The notes beneath the pieces are model-generated. The model was not told where the DNA came from. It saw only the letters and a program-made list of their open reading frames with translations, and ran no database searches. Positions 7,982-16,451 of a DNA stretch of 64,000 bases are shown piece by piece. Numbering within the stretch: position 1 is the stretch's first letter; each line of letters starts with the position of its first letter. Made by a program: the position numbers and the translations under genes. Source of the stretch: Streptomyces sp. R33 (GTDB lineage: Bacteria > Actinomycetota > Actinomycetes > Streptomycetales > Streptomycetaceae); the NCBI RefSeq assembly GCF_041200175.1, contig NZ_CP165727.1, positions 3,695,501 to 3,759,500 on the forward strand, written 5' to 3'.

Positions 7982-8359
7982 TCAGCCTCCCAGCGAGGCG
8001 AGCAGCCCGCCCAGCGCCGTGGCCGCGCTCACCGACTCCACCAGCGGAGCCCACCGCTCCAGCGCCCCGCGCAGCCGCGCGGCGAGCCCCGGCCGGATCT
8101 CCTCGGCCTCCTCCAGCTGGTCGGCCGCCTCCTCCAGCTCCGCGTCCAGTTCCACCCGTCCGGTGCTGCGGGGCATCTGCACGAGTTCGGCGCGCAGTGC
8201 CCGTACGGCCTTCAGCAGCTCCGCCGCGCCGGGCACGCCGTCGTCGTCCCTGCCGCCGGCCTGCTGGACGGTGTTCCTGTTGTTGCTTCCGCCGATGCTG
8301 AAGGCGCTGCCGGTGACGTCGCCGAACCGGACCGCGCTCTCTTCGCCGTTACTTCCCAC
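7982..8359 (-). CDS. small helical protein of unknown function with N-terminal Gly/Asn motif
   Basis: 125 residues from a GTG that overlaps the upstream gene by 11 nt, implying translational coupling. Residues about 15-33 read TGSAFSIGGSNNRNTVQ, nearly repeating the C-terminal motif of the upstream protein (NSAFSVGGTDNKNTAG). The rest is acidic and helical (ELEEAADQLEEAEEIRPGLAARLRGALERW), ending in a short hydrophobic Gly-rich segment. No recognised domain. The shared motif suggests the two proteins interact. Confidence 0.78.
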   Translation of the reverse strand: MGSNGEESAVRFGDVTGSAFSIGGSNNRNTVQQAGGRDDDGVPGAAELLKAVRALRAELVQMPRSTGRVELDAELEEAADQLEEAEEIRPGLAARLRGALERWAPLVESVSAATALGGLLASLGG

Positions 8360-10148
8360 CGCTGCTCCCCTTGCTGCCCGTACCGCTCCCCGCGGTGTTC
8401 TTGTTGTCGGTGCCGCCGACGCTGAAGGCGCTGTTGCTCACCGACTGGATGAAGGTGCCGCCATCGGCGACGTGGATCGCGCGCTGCGCGAATTCCGCTG
8501 TGTGCCAGCCCGCTTCGTGCAGGGCGACGGTGACCCCGCCGACCACCCGGTCCTGAATGGTCTTGAGGTACCGGTCGAGGTCCATGAGGTGGAAGAGCGA
8601 GCCGTCCCCCTGCGCGGCGATCTCCCGCACCGACAGCCGCGGCCCCTCGGGACGGGCCCCGCCATGGCCGCCGGTGACGATCCGCCACCAGCCGGCGATC
8701 CCCCGGCCCAGGGTGGCGAAGGAGCCCCCGAGCGAGCCTGGGGTGGCGACGAGGGCCGCGGCGGCCTTGCCGTACCAGGAGTTGTTCAGGAAGCGGACGG
8801 CGTCCGCTTCGGCGTTCTGGAAGGTGGTCCGTACGGGCAGCAGCACGTGGGGGGCGACCTCCAGCATCAGCATCCCGCCCTGGGTGTGGACCCGTACGAA
8901 GACGGTGACGACGAGGTCCTCGTCCCAGCCGCCGACCCGCACGCGCAGGAAGTGCCTGCGCCGCTCCCCGCCCTCCTCTATGGCCTCGAGGCGGTGGTCG
9001 GCGAACTGCTGCGCCGACACCGGGGCCTGGTCCCGGTGCGGAAGGCCGCGGGCCGGCAGAAACACGCACTCGTCGACGACCAGCTCGCGCAGCCGGTCCA
9101 GTACTGCGGCCTGGGCCTGCGCGGAGCCGTGCGGGGACGGGACGCGCAGGGCCAGCAGGAGCGGCACGATGCGCCGCACGATGTCGGCGTTGGTGACGGG
9201 CTGCGGCTTGCGGTCGGGGCCGAGGTCGTCGCGCGGGCGCAGTTCCACGGAGAGCTGCCAGGGCCGGTACGGCTCCCCGGCCCCCGTGAACGGGCCGTTG
9301 ATGTCGTACATGACCATGTGCGCGTGCTGTTCGCGTTTGATGCGGTCGCGGACCCGGGCGAAGCGGGGGTTCTGCGTCCTGGGATCGGCGGACGGGTCGG
9401 CGTACCGGCGCGGGGCGAGGTCGGTGGAGACGATGCGAGCGCCGTATCCGCGCTGGAGCATCACCAGGAAGACGATGGCGGCGTACACGAAAGGGGCCAG
9501 CCACAGGGTGAAGGGCACGGAGTCGTCGGATCCGCCGGCGGCGCGGCCGGAGCCGTCGAACCCGCCCGAACCGCTGAAGCCGCCGTCGTAGTCGTACCCG
9601 CCCCGGCCGCCCGAACCGCCGGGGCTGCCGGAGCCGACGCCCAGGAGGAGCCGGGCGAACTCACCGTCCGCGGAGTCGTCGGACACGGCCGTCCAGAAGA
9701 AGGAGACGAGGAGGACCAGCATCAGCCAGGTGAAGATCCGCAGCAGCGTGCCCGAGAAGCGCACCAGGGGGTGGCGCCGGCCGCGGAGCCAGTTGGCGAA
9801 GCTCAGCAGCAGGAACGGGGTGAACAACAGCCCCAGCACACGGGTCAGCAGGGCTCCCACGAACCACGCGCCGAGTATCCCGCCTGCCCAGGCGAGCTCG
9901 ACGCGGCGGGCGCGGAGCGCGTGGGCCAGGACCCGGGTGGCGTCGAAGCCGTAGGACGGGGCGGCGATCCGCTCCTCGTGGACGTACAGCTCGTCGATCA
10001 CCCGAGCGCGGTACGAGGGGTCGAGGTAGGTTCCCGCGCACAGGAGGCGGCCGGCCTCACTGACGGAGGGGTGCACCGGCGGGCGGCCGTTGCGCGGGTC
10101 TGCCGGGACGTCCCTGCCCGACTGAGGGGGAATCAGATGGTCGGTCAC
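8349..10148 (-). CDS. large integral membrane protein, first gene of a three-gene operon
   Basis: 599 residues. Three or four hydrophobic helices lie near residues 86-150 and 215-235, with a Gly/Tyr/Asp-rich loop between them (GRGGYDYDGGFSGSGGFDGSG). A soluble region of about 350 residues follows, ending in NSAFSVGGTDNKNTAG and a Gly/Ser tail. GTG at 10148; AAGGTCAG lies just upstream. No known family is recognised. Upstream on this strand are GTAGGG and an AT-rich patch that may be its promoter. Confidence 0.8.
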   Translation of the reverse strand: MTDHLIPPQSGRDVPADPRNGRPPVHPSVSEAGRLLCAGTYLDPSYRARVIDELYVHEERIAAPSYGFDATRVLAHALRARRVELAWAGGILGAWFVGALLTRVLGLLFTPFLLLSFANWLRGRRHPLVRFSGTLLRIFTWLMLVLLVSFFWTAVSDDSADGEFARLLLGVGSGSPGGSGGRGGYDYDGGFSGSGGFDGSGRAAGGSDDSVPFTLWLAPFVYAAIVFLVMLQRGYGARIVSTDLAPRRYADPSADPRTQNPRFARVRDRIKREQHAHMVMYDINGPFTGAGEPYRPWQLSVELRPRDDLGPDRKPQPVTNADIVRRIVPLLLALRVPSPHGSAQAQAAVLDRLRELVVDECVFLPARGLPHRDQAPVSAQQFADHRLEAIEEGGERRRHFLRVRVGGWDEDLVVTVFVRVHTQGGMLMLEVAPHVLLPVRTTFQNAEADAVRFLNNSWYGKAAAALVATPGSLGGSFATLGRGIAGWWRIVTGGHGGARPEGPRLSVREIAAQGDGSLFHLMDLDRYLKTIQDRVVGGVTVALHEAGWHTAEFAQRAIHVADGGTFIQSVSNSAFSVGGTDNKNTAGSGTGSKGSSGGK

Positions 10149-10201
10149 CGGCTGACCTTATTTTCCCCCTACAGGCACCCGACAGGCCACTTCACGCCAA
10201 A

Positions 10202-10229
10202 GCGCCCCGGCCGTGTTTGGCCGGGGCGC
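10202..10229 (-). terminator. mdh terminator
   Basis: Perfect 11-bp stem (10202-10212 with 10219-10229), 6-nt loop, about 55 bp downstream of the mdh stop codon. Confidence 0.85.
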
Positions 10230-10284
10230 AAGGGCGTTCGTACCGCTCAGGCGATCAGGTGACGCGCCTGCTCCGTACGGGCGA

Positions 10285-11274
10285 TCAGATCAGGCCGAGC
10301 TCGCGGACCGCGTCGCGCTCCTCGACGAGCTCCGCCACGGACGCGTCGATGCGCGTACGGGAGAACTCGTTGATGTCCAGGCCCTGGACGATCTCGTACT
10401 TGCCGTCCTTGCAGGTGACGGGGAAGGAGGAGATCAGGCCCTCCGGGACGCCGTAGGAGCCGTCCGACGGGATGCCCATGGAGGTCCAGTCGCCCGCGGC
10501 GGTGCCGTTGACCCACGTGTGGACGTGGTCGATGGCGGCGTTGGCGGCCGAGGCGGCCGAGGACGCGCCACGGGCCTCGATGATCGCGGCGCCGCGCTTG
10601 GCGACGGTCGGGATGAAGGTGTCGGCGAGCCACAGCTCGTCGCTGACGACCTCGGCGGCGTTCTTGCCGGCGATCTCCGCGTGGAAGATGTCCGGGTACT
10701 GGGTGGCCGAGTGGTTGCCCCAGATGGTCAGGCGCTTGATGTCGGTGACGTCGGCGCCGGTCTTCTTGGCGAGCTGCGAGATCGCGCGGTTGTGGTCCAG
10801 GCGGGTCATCGCGGTGAAGCGCTCGGCCGGTACGTCCGGGGCGGCGGCCTGCGCGATGAGCGCGTTGGTGTTGGCCGGGTTGCCCACGACCAGGACCTTG
10901 ATGTCGTCCGCGGCGTGCGCGTTGATCGCGGCGCCCTGCGGCTTGAAGATGCCGCCGTTGGCGGAGAGCAGGTCACCGCGCTCCATGCCCTTGGTGCGCG
11001 GGCGGGCGCCCACGAGCAGGGCGACGTTCGCACCCTCGAAGCCCGCGTTCGGGTCGTCGAAGATGTCGATGCCCTTCAGCAGCGGGAAGGCGCAGTCGTC
11101 GAGCTCCATGGCGGTGCCTTCGGCGGCCTTCATGCCCTGGGGGATCTCCAGGAGGCGGAGCTTGACCGGCACGTCCGCGCCGAGCAGGTGACCGGACGCG
11201 ATGCGGAAGAGCAGCGCGTAGCCGATCTGGCCGGCGGCGCCGGTGACGGTGACATTCACGGGAGTGCGGGTCAT
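10285..11274 (-). CDS. mdh: malate dehydrogenase
   Basis: TCA-cycle NAD-dependent oxidation of malate to oxaloacetate in the cytoplasm. The 329-residue length matches actinobacterial Mdh. Visible: NAD-binding VTVTGAAGQIGYALLFRIASG, substrate arginine loop GARPRTKGMERGDLL, VVGNPANTNALIA, and the catalytic histidine in TIWGNHSATQYPD. ATG 11274 has GGAGAAGG upstream; longer in-frame extensions are unlikely. It is monocistronic, with a terminator on each side. Confidence 0.97.
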   Translation of the reverse strand: MTRTPVNVTVTGAAGQIGYALLFRIASGHLLGADVPVKLRLLEIPQGMKAAEGTAMELDDCAFPLLKGIDIFDDPNAGFEGANVALLVGARPRTKGMERGDLLSANGGIFKPQGAAINAHAADDIKVLVVGNPANTNALIAQAAAPDVPAERFTAMTRLDHNRAISQLAKKTGADVTDIKRLTIWGNHSATQYPDIFHAEIAGKNAAEVVSDELWLADTFIPTVAKRGAAIIEARGASSAASAANAAIDHVHTWVNGTAAGDWTSMGIPSDGSYGVPEGLISSFPVTCKDGKYEIVQGLDINEFSRTRIDASVAELVEERDAVRELGLI

Positions 11275-11404
11275 GGCCTTCTCCGTTAGACAGCTGGCGG
11301 TGGGGCGTCCCCGCCCCATGTGCTGGCGGACGCCGCTTCGCTGCGAATCTTGACGTGAAGAGACATCCGGCGTCAGGCTATCCGACCTTCGAGCGGCCCA
11401 ATCC

Positions 11405-11438
11405 CCCGGTCCGTGTGGTGCATGGCACACGGACCGGG
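11405..11438 (-). terminator. terminator of the folD-DUF3017 operon
   Basis: Perfect 13-bp stem (11405-11417 with 11426-11438) and 8-nt loop, about 117 bp downstream of the DUF3017 stop and 130 bp upstream of the mdh start. The 280 bp from 11275 to 11554 otherwise hold the mdh promoter region and no gene that I can see. Confidence 0.75.
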
Positions 11439-11554
11439 AGTTCGAAGGCGCAGAGCGGGAATTCCCCCCGCTTTTCAGCCATACGGCGCTGCCGGACGGG
11501 TGTCGCACAGGCGCACGAAAGGCACCGCAAACCTCGCGGACCCCGGCGCGCGCC

Positions 11555-12106
11555 TCAGCGGACCGTGAAGTGCACCGCATCCTCCAGGAACGGGATGTCG
11601 AGCCCATGAGGCTCCATCACCAGCGCGAGCAGCGTGATCGCCACCCCCAGCAGCCCGTACGTGACCATGTCCGTGAAGCGGGAGCGCACCGCGAGCATCC
11701 CCACCTGCGGCAGTATGCGCCGCAGCACGGAGGCCGTGATCAGGGCCACGCCGATCACCAGGCAGCCGGCCCGGGGGTGGCCCAGCGCGGTCAGGAGCAG
11801 TCCGACCGCGGTGGCGCCGAGGACGCTGAGCATCGGCCACTGGCGCGCCGCGAGGGCGTCCCCGGGCGCGGCGCGGCCGTGGCCCTCGGGGCGGGCCGTG
11901 TCCTTTGTGACGGAGGGGAAACGGCGCGACTTCGAGGCCTCCGTGCCCGCGGCAGCGGCCGCGGCGGCTTCGGCGCCGCGGCCGGCTCCGGACGTGGCGT
12001 CAGCGCCGGTGTCGGGGCCGGTCCCCGGGGCGGCGCCGGGGCCGGCTTCGGCGCCGGTACCCGAGTCGGCGCCGGTCCCGGCTTCCGCTTCGTGCTCAGC
12101 CCGCAC
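11555..12106 (-). CDS. DUF3017 domain membrane protein
   Basis: 183 residues. The N-terminal 60 residues are low complexity (repeated TGADSGTGAEAGPG), then about residues 85-180 contain three membrane helices (LSVLGATAVGLLLTALG, GCLVIGVALITASVL, MVTYGLLGVAITLLALV). A DUF3017 protein directly after folD is typical of Streptomyces. GTG start overlaps the folD stop by 11 nt, so translation is coupled. No function is known for the family. Confidence 0.85.
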   Translation of the reverse strand: MRAEHEAEAGTGADSGTGAEAGPGAAPGTGPDTGADATSGAGRGAEAAAAAAAGTEASKSRRFPSVTKDTARPEGHGRAAPGDALAARQWPMLSVLGATAVGLLLTALGHPRAGCLVIGVALITASVLRRILPQVGMLAVRSRFTDMVTYGLLGVAITLLALVMEPHGLDIPFLEDAVHFTVR

Positions 12107-12959
12107 TGGTCGACGTCCGTTCCGCCGCCTCGACGACGTTCACGAGCAGCTGCGCGCGGGTCATCGGGCCGACTCCGCCCGGGTTCGGGGAGATCCAGCC
12201 GGCCACCTCGGCGACGCCCGGGTGCACATCGCCGACGATCTTGCCGTGCTCGTCGCGGCTGACGCCCACGTCCAGGACGGCCGCGCCGGGCTTCACGTCC
12301 TCCGGCTTGACCAGGTGCGGGACGCCGGCCGCCGCGACGATGATGTCCGCCTGGCGCAGCTGGGCGGGCAGGTCGCGGGTGCCGGTGTGGCACAGGGTCA
12401 CGGTGGCGTTCTCCGACTTGCGGGTCAGCAGCAGGCCCATGGAGCGGCCGACGGTGATGCCGCGGCCGAGGAGCACCACGTGCGCGCCGTTGATCTCGAC
12501 GCCGTGGTGGCGCAGCAGCTGGACGATCCCGTACGGGGTGCAGGGCAGCGGGCCCGGCTCGTTCAGCACCAGCCGGCCGAGCGACATGGGGTGCAGGCCG
12601 TCGGCGTCCTTCGCCGGGTCCATCAGCTCCAGGACCCGGTTGGTGTCGATGCCCTTGGGGAGGGGGAGTTGGACGATGTAGCCGGTGCACTCCGGGTTCG
12701 CGTTGAGTTCCCGTACGACCGCCTCGATGTCCTCCTGGGAGGCCGTCGCGGGCAGTTCGCGCTGGATGGACGCGATGCCGACCTCGGCGCAGTCCTTGTG
12801 CTTGCCGTTGACGTACCAGCGGCTGCCCGGGTCGTCGCCGACCAGCAGGGTGCCGAGGCCGGGGGTGATGCCCCGGGCCTTGAGCTCCGCCACGCGGGCG
12901 GTCAGTTCGGACTTGATCGCGGCGGCGGTGGCCTTGCCATCGAGAATCTGGGCGGTCAT
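12096..12959 (-). CDS. folD: bifunctional methylenetetrahydrofolate dehydrogenase/cyclohydrolase
   Basis: Converts 5,10-methylene-THF to 10-formyl-THF, the donor used by PurN and PurH encoded 1-3 kb away. 287 residues. Motifs: VGDDPGSRWYVNGKHKDCAEVGI with the catalytic Lys, VQLPLPKGID, DGLHPMSLGRL and the NADP-binding LGRGITVGRSMGLLL, then GGVGPMTRAQLLVN at the C-terminus. ATG at 12959 sits 1 nt after a hairpin that contains its ribosome site (see 12961-12982), suggesting translational control. Confidence 0.96.
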   Translation of the reverse strand: MTAQILDGKATAAAIKSELTARVAELKARGITPGLGTLLVGDDPGSRWYVNGKHKDCAEVGIASIQRELPATASQEDIEAVVRELNANPECTGYIVQLPLPKGIDTNRVLELMDPAKDADGLHPMSLGRLVLNEPGPLPCTPYGIVQLLRHHGVEINGAHVVLLGRGITVGRSMGLLLTRKSENATVTLCHTGTRDLPAQLRQADIIVAAAGVPHLVKPEDVKPGAAVLDVGVSRDEHGKIVGDVHPGVAEVAGWISPNPGGVGPMTRAQLLVNVVEAAERTSTSAG

Positions 12960-12960
12960 G

Positions 12961-12982
12961 GTCCCATCCTCCCGGATGGGAC
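12961..12982 (-). promoter_or_regulatory. hairpin enclosing the folD ribosome-binding site
   Basis: Perfect 9-bp stem (12961-12969 with 12974-12982) with a 4-nt loop, ending one base before the folD ATG. In the mRNA the GGGAGG Shine-Dalgarno sequence spans the loop and the 3-prime arm, so the folded form should hide it. Confidence 0.6.
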
Positions 12983-13042
12983 GCCCCGGGTTCCAGTCGT
13001 GGGGGCCGCCGCGGGTTCGTCACAGACTTGAACCATTCATTG

Positions 13043-13059
13043 CACTTGCACAACAAGTG
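13043..13059. promoter_or_regulatory. inverted repeat CACTTG-N5-CAAGTG upstream of folD
   Basis: 6-bp perfect arms about 90 bp upstream of the folD start and 160 bp upstream of the divergent membrane protein gene; TTGCAC is also tandemly repeated here. A possible operator; the regulator is unknown. Confidence 0.3.
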
Positions 13060-13216
13060 ACGGGCCGGTCGCGCCGCGGCTGGACAACTCCGGCCCGATC
13101 GGACCACGATGACCGAAAGAGTGCCGCGGGCAGTGCCGGGGGGCGGACCGCAAATCGCAGTATTTTCCTCCGTGCGTGCCGTGCGTCCCCGCACTTCCAC
13201 GGAGGAACACCCCAAG

Positions 13217-13894
13217 ATGAGCTTCGGCGACCCGAACAACCCGTACGGGCAGCAGCCGCCGGCCCCGCAGGGCCAGCCCGGCTACGGCTACCCGCAGCAG
13301 GCACCGCCCAGTGTCCCGCCGCAGGGCGGCTACGCCTACCCGCAGCAGGCACCGATGGGCTACCCGAACCAGGGATACCCGGCGGGTCCCGGCGGATACC
13401 CGGGCGCCGAGATGCCCATGCCCGGCGGGGTGAAGGCCGCCCGCGTCATCCTGTTCATCGTCGGTGGTCTCCAGGCCCTGGGCGGGATCGCCGTCCTCCT
13501 CGGCGGGGCGCTGTTCGCCTCGGCGTTCTCGGGCTCCAGCTCCTCGGAGTACGGCTCCTCGGCGAGCGACGCGGGCGCGCTCGCGGGCGGCGTGATCGTC
13601 GTCGCCGGCATCTTCGCCCTGGCCCTGGCGCTGTGGCCGATCCTGACCGCCGCCAAGCTGGGCAAGGGCCGCGGCGGTGTCCGGGTCTCCGGAATCATCT
13701 ACGGCTCGCTGATGACCCTCTTCTCCGGGATCAGCCTGATCATCAACTTCGTGGCGCTCAGCAGCGACACGGCGGCGGGGGCCGTCGTGTTCTCGCTGCT
13801 CCTGGCCCTGATCCAGTTCGGGCTGGCCCTCTGGGTCCTGGTCGGCCTGGCCAACTCGGCCGCCGGTGCGTACTTCCGGCGCCCGCAGTACTGA
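13217..13894 (+). CDS. membrane protein with Pro/Gln/Tyr/Gly-rich N-terminus
   Basis: 225 residues from ATG 13217 (GGAGG at 13201-13205). The first 70 residues are PQQAP/GYGYPQQ-type repeats, a flexible cytoplasmic tail common in actinobacterial membrane proteins. Four helices follow: ARVILFIVGGLQALGGIAVLLGG, GGVIVVAGIFALALALWPIL, GIIYGSLMTLFSGISLIINF and FSLLLALIQFGLALWVLVGL. No enzymatic motif is seen and function is unknown. An upstream in-frame ATG at 13109 would add a non-conserved-looking stretch. Confidence 0.82.
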   Translation: MSFGDPNNPYGQQPPAPQGQPGYGYPQQAPPSVPPQGGYAYPQQAPMGYPNQGYPAGPGGYPGAEMPMPGGVKAARVILFIVGGLQALGGIAVLLGGALFASAFSGSSSSEYGSSASDAGALAGGVIVVAGIFALALALWPILTAAKLGKGRGGVRVSGIIYGSLMTLFSGISLIINFVALSSDTAAGAVVFSLLLALIQFGLALWVLVGLANSAAGAYFRRPQY

Positions 13895-13944
13895 GCCCTC
13901 GGTCTGAGCCGCGGTCCTGAGCCGCGGCACGAGACCCCGTCAGC

Positions 13945-13992
13945 ACGGCGAAGGCCGCCACCCGCAGCACTGCGGGTGGCGGCCTTCGCCGT
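13945..13992. terminator. bidirectional terminator upstream of the purH 3-prime end
   Basis: Perfect 22-bp stem (13945-13966 with 13971-13992) with GCAC loop between convergent genes, one of the longest stems in the window. Confidence 0.93.
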
Positions 13993-14029
13993 ACTCGGTG
14001 TCCGGTGCCCGGTGTCCGGTGACGGGTGC

Positions 14030-15619
14030 TCAGTGGAAGAAGTGCCGGGTCCCGGTGAAGTACATGGTCACGCCGGCCGCCTTCGCCGCCTCGACGACCT
14101 GCTCGTCACGGACCGAACCGCCCGGCTGGACCACGGCCTTGATGCCCGCGGCGGTCAGGATCTCCAGCCCGTCCGGGAACGGGAAGAAGGCGTCGGAGGC
14201 GGCGTACGAGCCCTGCGCGCGCTCGGCGCCCGCCCGCTCGACGGCGAGCTTCGCCGAGTCGACGCGGTTGACCTGGCCCATGCCGACGCCGACCGAGGCG
14301 CCGTCCTTGGCGAGCAGGATCGCGTTGGACTTGACGGCCCGGCAGGCCTTCCACGCGAAGGTGAGCTCGGCGAGCTCCTCCGGGGAAAGGGCGTCGCCGG
14401 TCGCGAGGGTCCAGTTCTTCGGGTCGTCGCCCTCGGCCTGGAAGAGGTCGGACTGCTGGAGCAGCGCGCCGCCGGAGATCGGCTTCAGGTCGCCGGGCTG
14501 GTGCGGGGTGCCGTCGACCTTCAGGACGCGGATGTTCTTCTTCTTGGCCAGGATCTCGACCGCGCCGTCCTCGTATGCCGGGGCGGCGATGACCTCGGTG
14601 AAGATCTCCGCGACCTGCTCGGCGAGCTCGACGGTCACCGGGCGGTTGACCGCGATGACGCCGCCGAAGGCCGACAGCGGGTCGCAGGCGTGCGCCTTGC
14701 GGTGCGCGGCGGCGACGTCGGCGCCGACGGCGATGCCGCACGGGTTGGCGTGCTTGATGATCGCGACGCAGGGCTCGTCGTGGTCGTACGCGGCGCGGCG
14801 GGCGGCCTCGGTGTCCACGTAGTTGTTGAAGGACATCTCCTTGCCGTGCAGCTGCTCGGCGTTGGCGAGCCCGCCCGGCTGCCCGTCGGTGTACAGCGCG
14901 GCGGCCTGGTGGGGGTTCTCGCCGTAGCGGAGGGTGGACTTGCGGTCCCACGCGCCGGCCAGGAACTCGGGCAGCACGGCCTCCGGCTCCGGGGCGTACG
15001 CGTTCGTGAACCAGGAGGCCACGGCCACGTCGTACGCGGCGGTGTGCTGGAAGGCCTCGGCCGCCAGCCGCTTGCGCGCGGTGAGGTCGAAGCCGCCGCC
15101 CCGGGCCGCGGCGAGGACGTCGGCGTACCGGGCGGGGCTGGTGACGACGGCGACCGACGGGTGGTTCTTGGCGGCGGCGCGGACCATCGACGGACCGCCG
15201 ATGTCGATCTGCTCGACGCACTCGTCGGGGGTGGCGCCCGAGGCGACGGTCTCCCGGAACGGGTAGAGGTTGACGATCACCAGGTCGAACGGCTCGATGC
15301 CGAGCTCGGCGAGCTGGCGCTGGTGGTCCTCCAGGCGCAGGTCGGCGAGGATGCCGGCGTGCACGCGCGGGTGCAGGGTCTTGACCCGGCCGTCCAGGCA
15401 CTCGGGGAAGCCGGTGAGCTCCTCGACCTTGGTGACGGGCACGCCGGCCGCGGCGATCCTGGAGGCGGTGGAGCCGGTGGAGACGAGCGCGACGCCCGCC
15501 TCGTGCAGGCCGCGGGCCAGCTCCTCCAGTCCCGTCTTGTCGTAGACACTGACGAGCGCGCGCCGGATCGGTCGCTTCGACGAGCTCGACGAGATGGTGC
15601 TGCTCTCTACGGCGGTCAC
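14030..15619 (-). CDS. purH: bifunctional AICAR formyltransferase / IMP cyclohydrolase
   Basis: Last two steps of IMP synthesis. 529 residues: N-terminal cyclohydrolase/MGS-like domain (ALVSVYDKTGLEELARGL, STGSTA, GRVKTLHPRVHAGIL) and C-terminal formyltransferase with LRYGENPHQ, KHANPCG and the ending YFTGTRHFFH. The Ser-rich segment at residues 5-14 is probably disordered. GTG start overlaps the purN stop as GTGA, so the two genes are translationally coupled. Uses 10-formyl-THF made by FolD and produces IMP, the precursor for GuaA further on. Confidence 0.97.
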   Translation of the reverse strand: MTAVESSTISSSSSKRPIRRALVSVYDKTGLEELARGLHEAGVALVSTGSTASRIAAAGVPVTKVEELTGFPECLDGRVKTLHPRVHAGILADLRLEDHQRQLAELGIEPFDLVIVNLYPFRETVASGATPDECVEQIDIGGPSMVRAAAKNHPSVAVVTSPARYADVLAAARGGGFDLTARKRLAAEAFQHTAAYDVAVASWFTNAYAPEPEAVLPEFLAGAWDRKSTLRYGENPHQAAALYTDGQPGGLANAEQLHGKEMSFNNYVDTEAARRAAYDHDEPCVAIIKHANPCGIAVGADVAAAHRKAHACDPLSAFGGVIAVNRPVTVELAEQVAEIFTEVIAAPAYEDGAVEILAKKKNIRVLKVDGTPHQPGDLKPISGGALLQQSDLFQAEGDDPKNWTLATGDALSPEELAELTFAWKACRAVKSNAILLAKDGASVGVGMGQVNRVDSAKLAVERAGAERAQGSYAASDAFFPFPDGLEILTAAGIKAVVQPGGSVRDEQVVEAAKAAGVTMYFTGTRHFFH

Positions 15620-16239
15620 TGGATTGTTACCTTTCGTCCCTCAATGCGGTAGCCGTGCCGGGCCAGGCGCCCCACGACGTCGACGAGCAGCTGGCGCTCG
15701 ACTTCCTTGATGCGCTCGTGCAGAGCGGCTTCGTCGTCCTCGTCCCGGACCTCGACCACACCCTGGGCGATGATCGGACCGGTGTCCACGCCGGCGTCCA
15801 CGAAGTGGACCGTGCAGCCGGTGACCTTCGCGCCGTAGGCGAGGGCGTCCCGTACGCCGTGGGCGCCCGGGAAGGCCGGGAGGAGGGCGGGGTGCGTGTT
15901 GATGAAGCGGCCGCCGAAGCGGCCGATGAACGAAGCGCCCACGATCTTCATGAACCCGGCGGACACGACGAGGTCCGGCTCGTGGGCGGCGGTCGCCTCG
16001 GTGAGGGCGGCGTCCCACTCCTCACGGGTCGCGTACGCCTTGACCGGGCACACGAAGGTGGGGATCCCGGCCTTCTCGGCCCGCTCCAGGCCGACGATGT
16101 TCTCGCGGTCGGCCCCCACGGCGACGACTTCGGCGCCGAAGCCCTCGGATCCGCCGGGGTGGGCATCGATGGCGTCGAGCAGGGCCTGGAGGTTGGTGCC
16201 GGAACCGGAGACCAGCACGACCAGGCGGGAGGCGGCCAT
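15616..16239 (-). CDS. purN: phosphoribosylglycinamide formyltransferase
   Basis: Third step of purine synthesis, formylating GAR with 10-formyl-THF. 207 residues from ATG 16239. It opens RLVVLVSGSGTNLQALLDA, followed by NTHPALLPAFPGAHG and TGCTVHFVDAGVDTGPIIAQ, all active-site signatures. AAAGGG and GGAGG-like sequence precede the start; a second ATG about 10 codons upstream is possible. First gene of the purN-purH operon; a near-perfect 16-bp palindrome lies 36-51 bp upstream. Confidence 0.96.
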   Translation of the reverse strand: MAASRLVVLVSGSGTNLQALLDAIDAHPGGSEGFGAEVVAVGADRENIVGLERAEKAGIPTFVCPVKAYATREEWDAALTEATAAHEPDLVVSAGFMKIVGASFIGRFGGRFINTHPALLPAFPGAHGVRDALAYGAKVTGCTVHFVDAGVDTGPIIAQGVVEVRDEDDEAALHERIKEVERQLLVDVVGRLARHGYRIEGRKVTIQ

Positions 16240-16274
16240 GGGAGGCCCTTTCTGCGGGAATGCTTCCATACATC

Positions 16275-16290
16275 TTGTGTGATCAGACAA
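16275..16290. promoter_or_regulatory. palindrome TTGTgTGATCAgACAA upstream of purN
   Basis: 16-bp palindrome with one mismatched pair, centred on TGATCA, 36 bp upstream of the purN ATG and 160 bp from the divergent gene. Size and symmetry suit a dimeric repressor; the regulator is not identified. Confidence 0.45.
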
Positions 16291-16451
16291 AACTTCGGTG
16301 TCCCGAAATACGGGGGACCCTACGAAGCCGCCGACCGCCTGCAACGATACCGGCACACCGGACAGCCCCCGAGGGACGGGGGGACGGGCGGGCGGTAGCG
16401 TCTGGCATACAAGCCGCATACGGCCACGACACAGGGGAAGAAACGCACTCG

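Noticed and set aside
7464..10262. Long plus-strand ORF opposite the membrane protein operon
   Set aside because: Antisense shadow of three coupled minus-strand genes with membrane helices and ordered overlaps; no ribosome site or motif.
12961..13010. ZTP riboswitch before folD
   Set aside because: ACGACTGG is present upstream, but the required CCGCC/CCTGGGC 3-prime block is absent; only a ribosome-site hairpin is supported.
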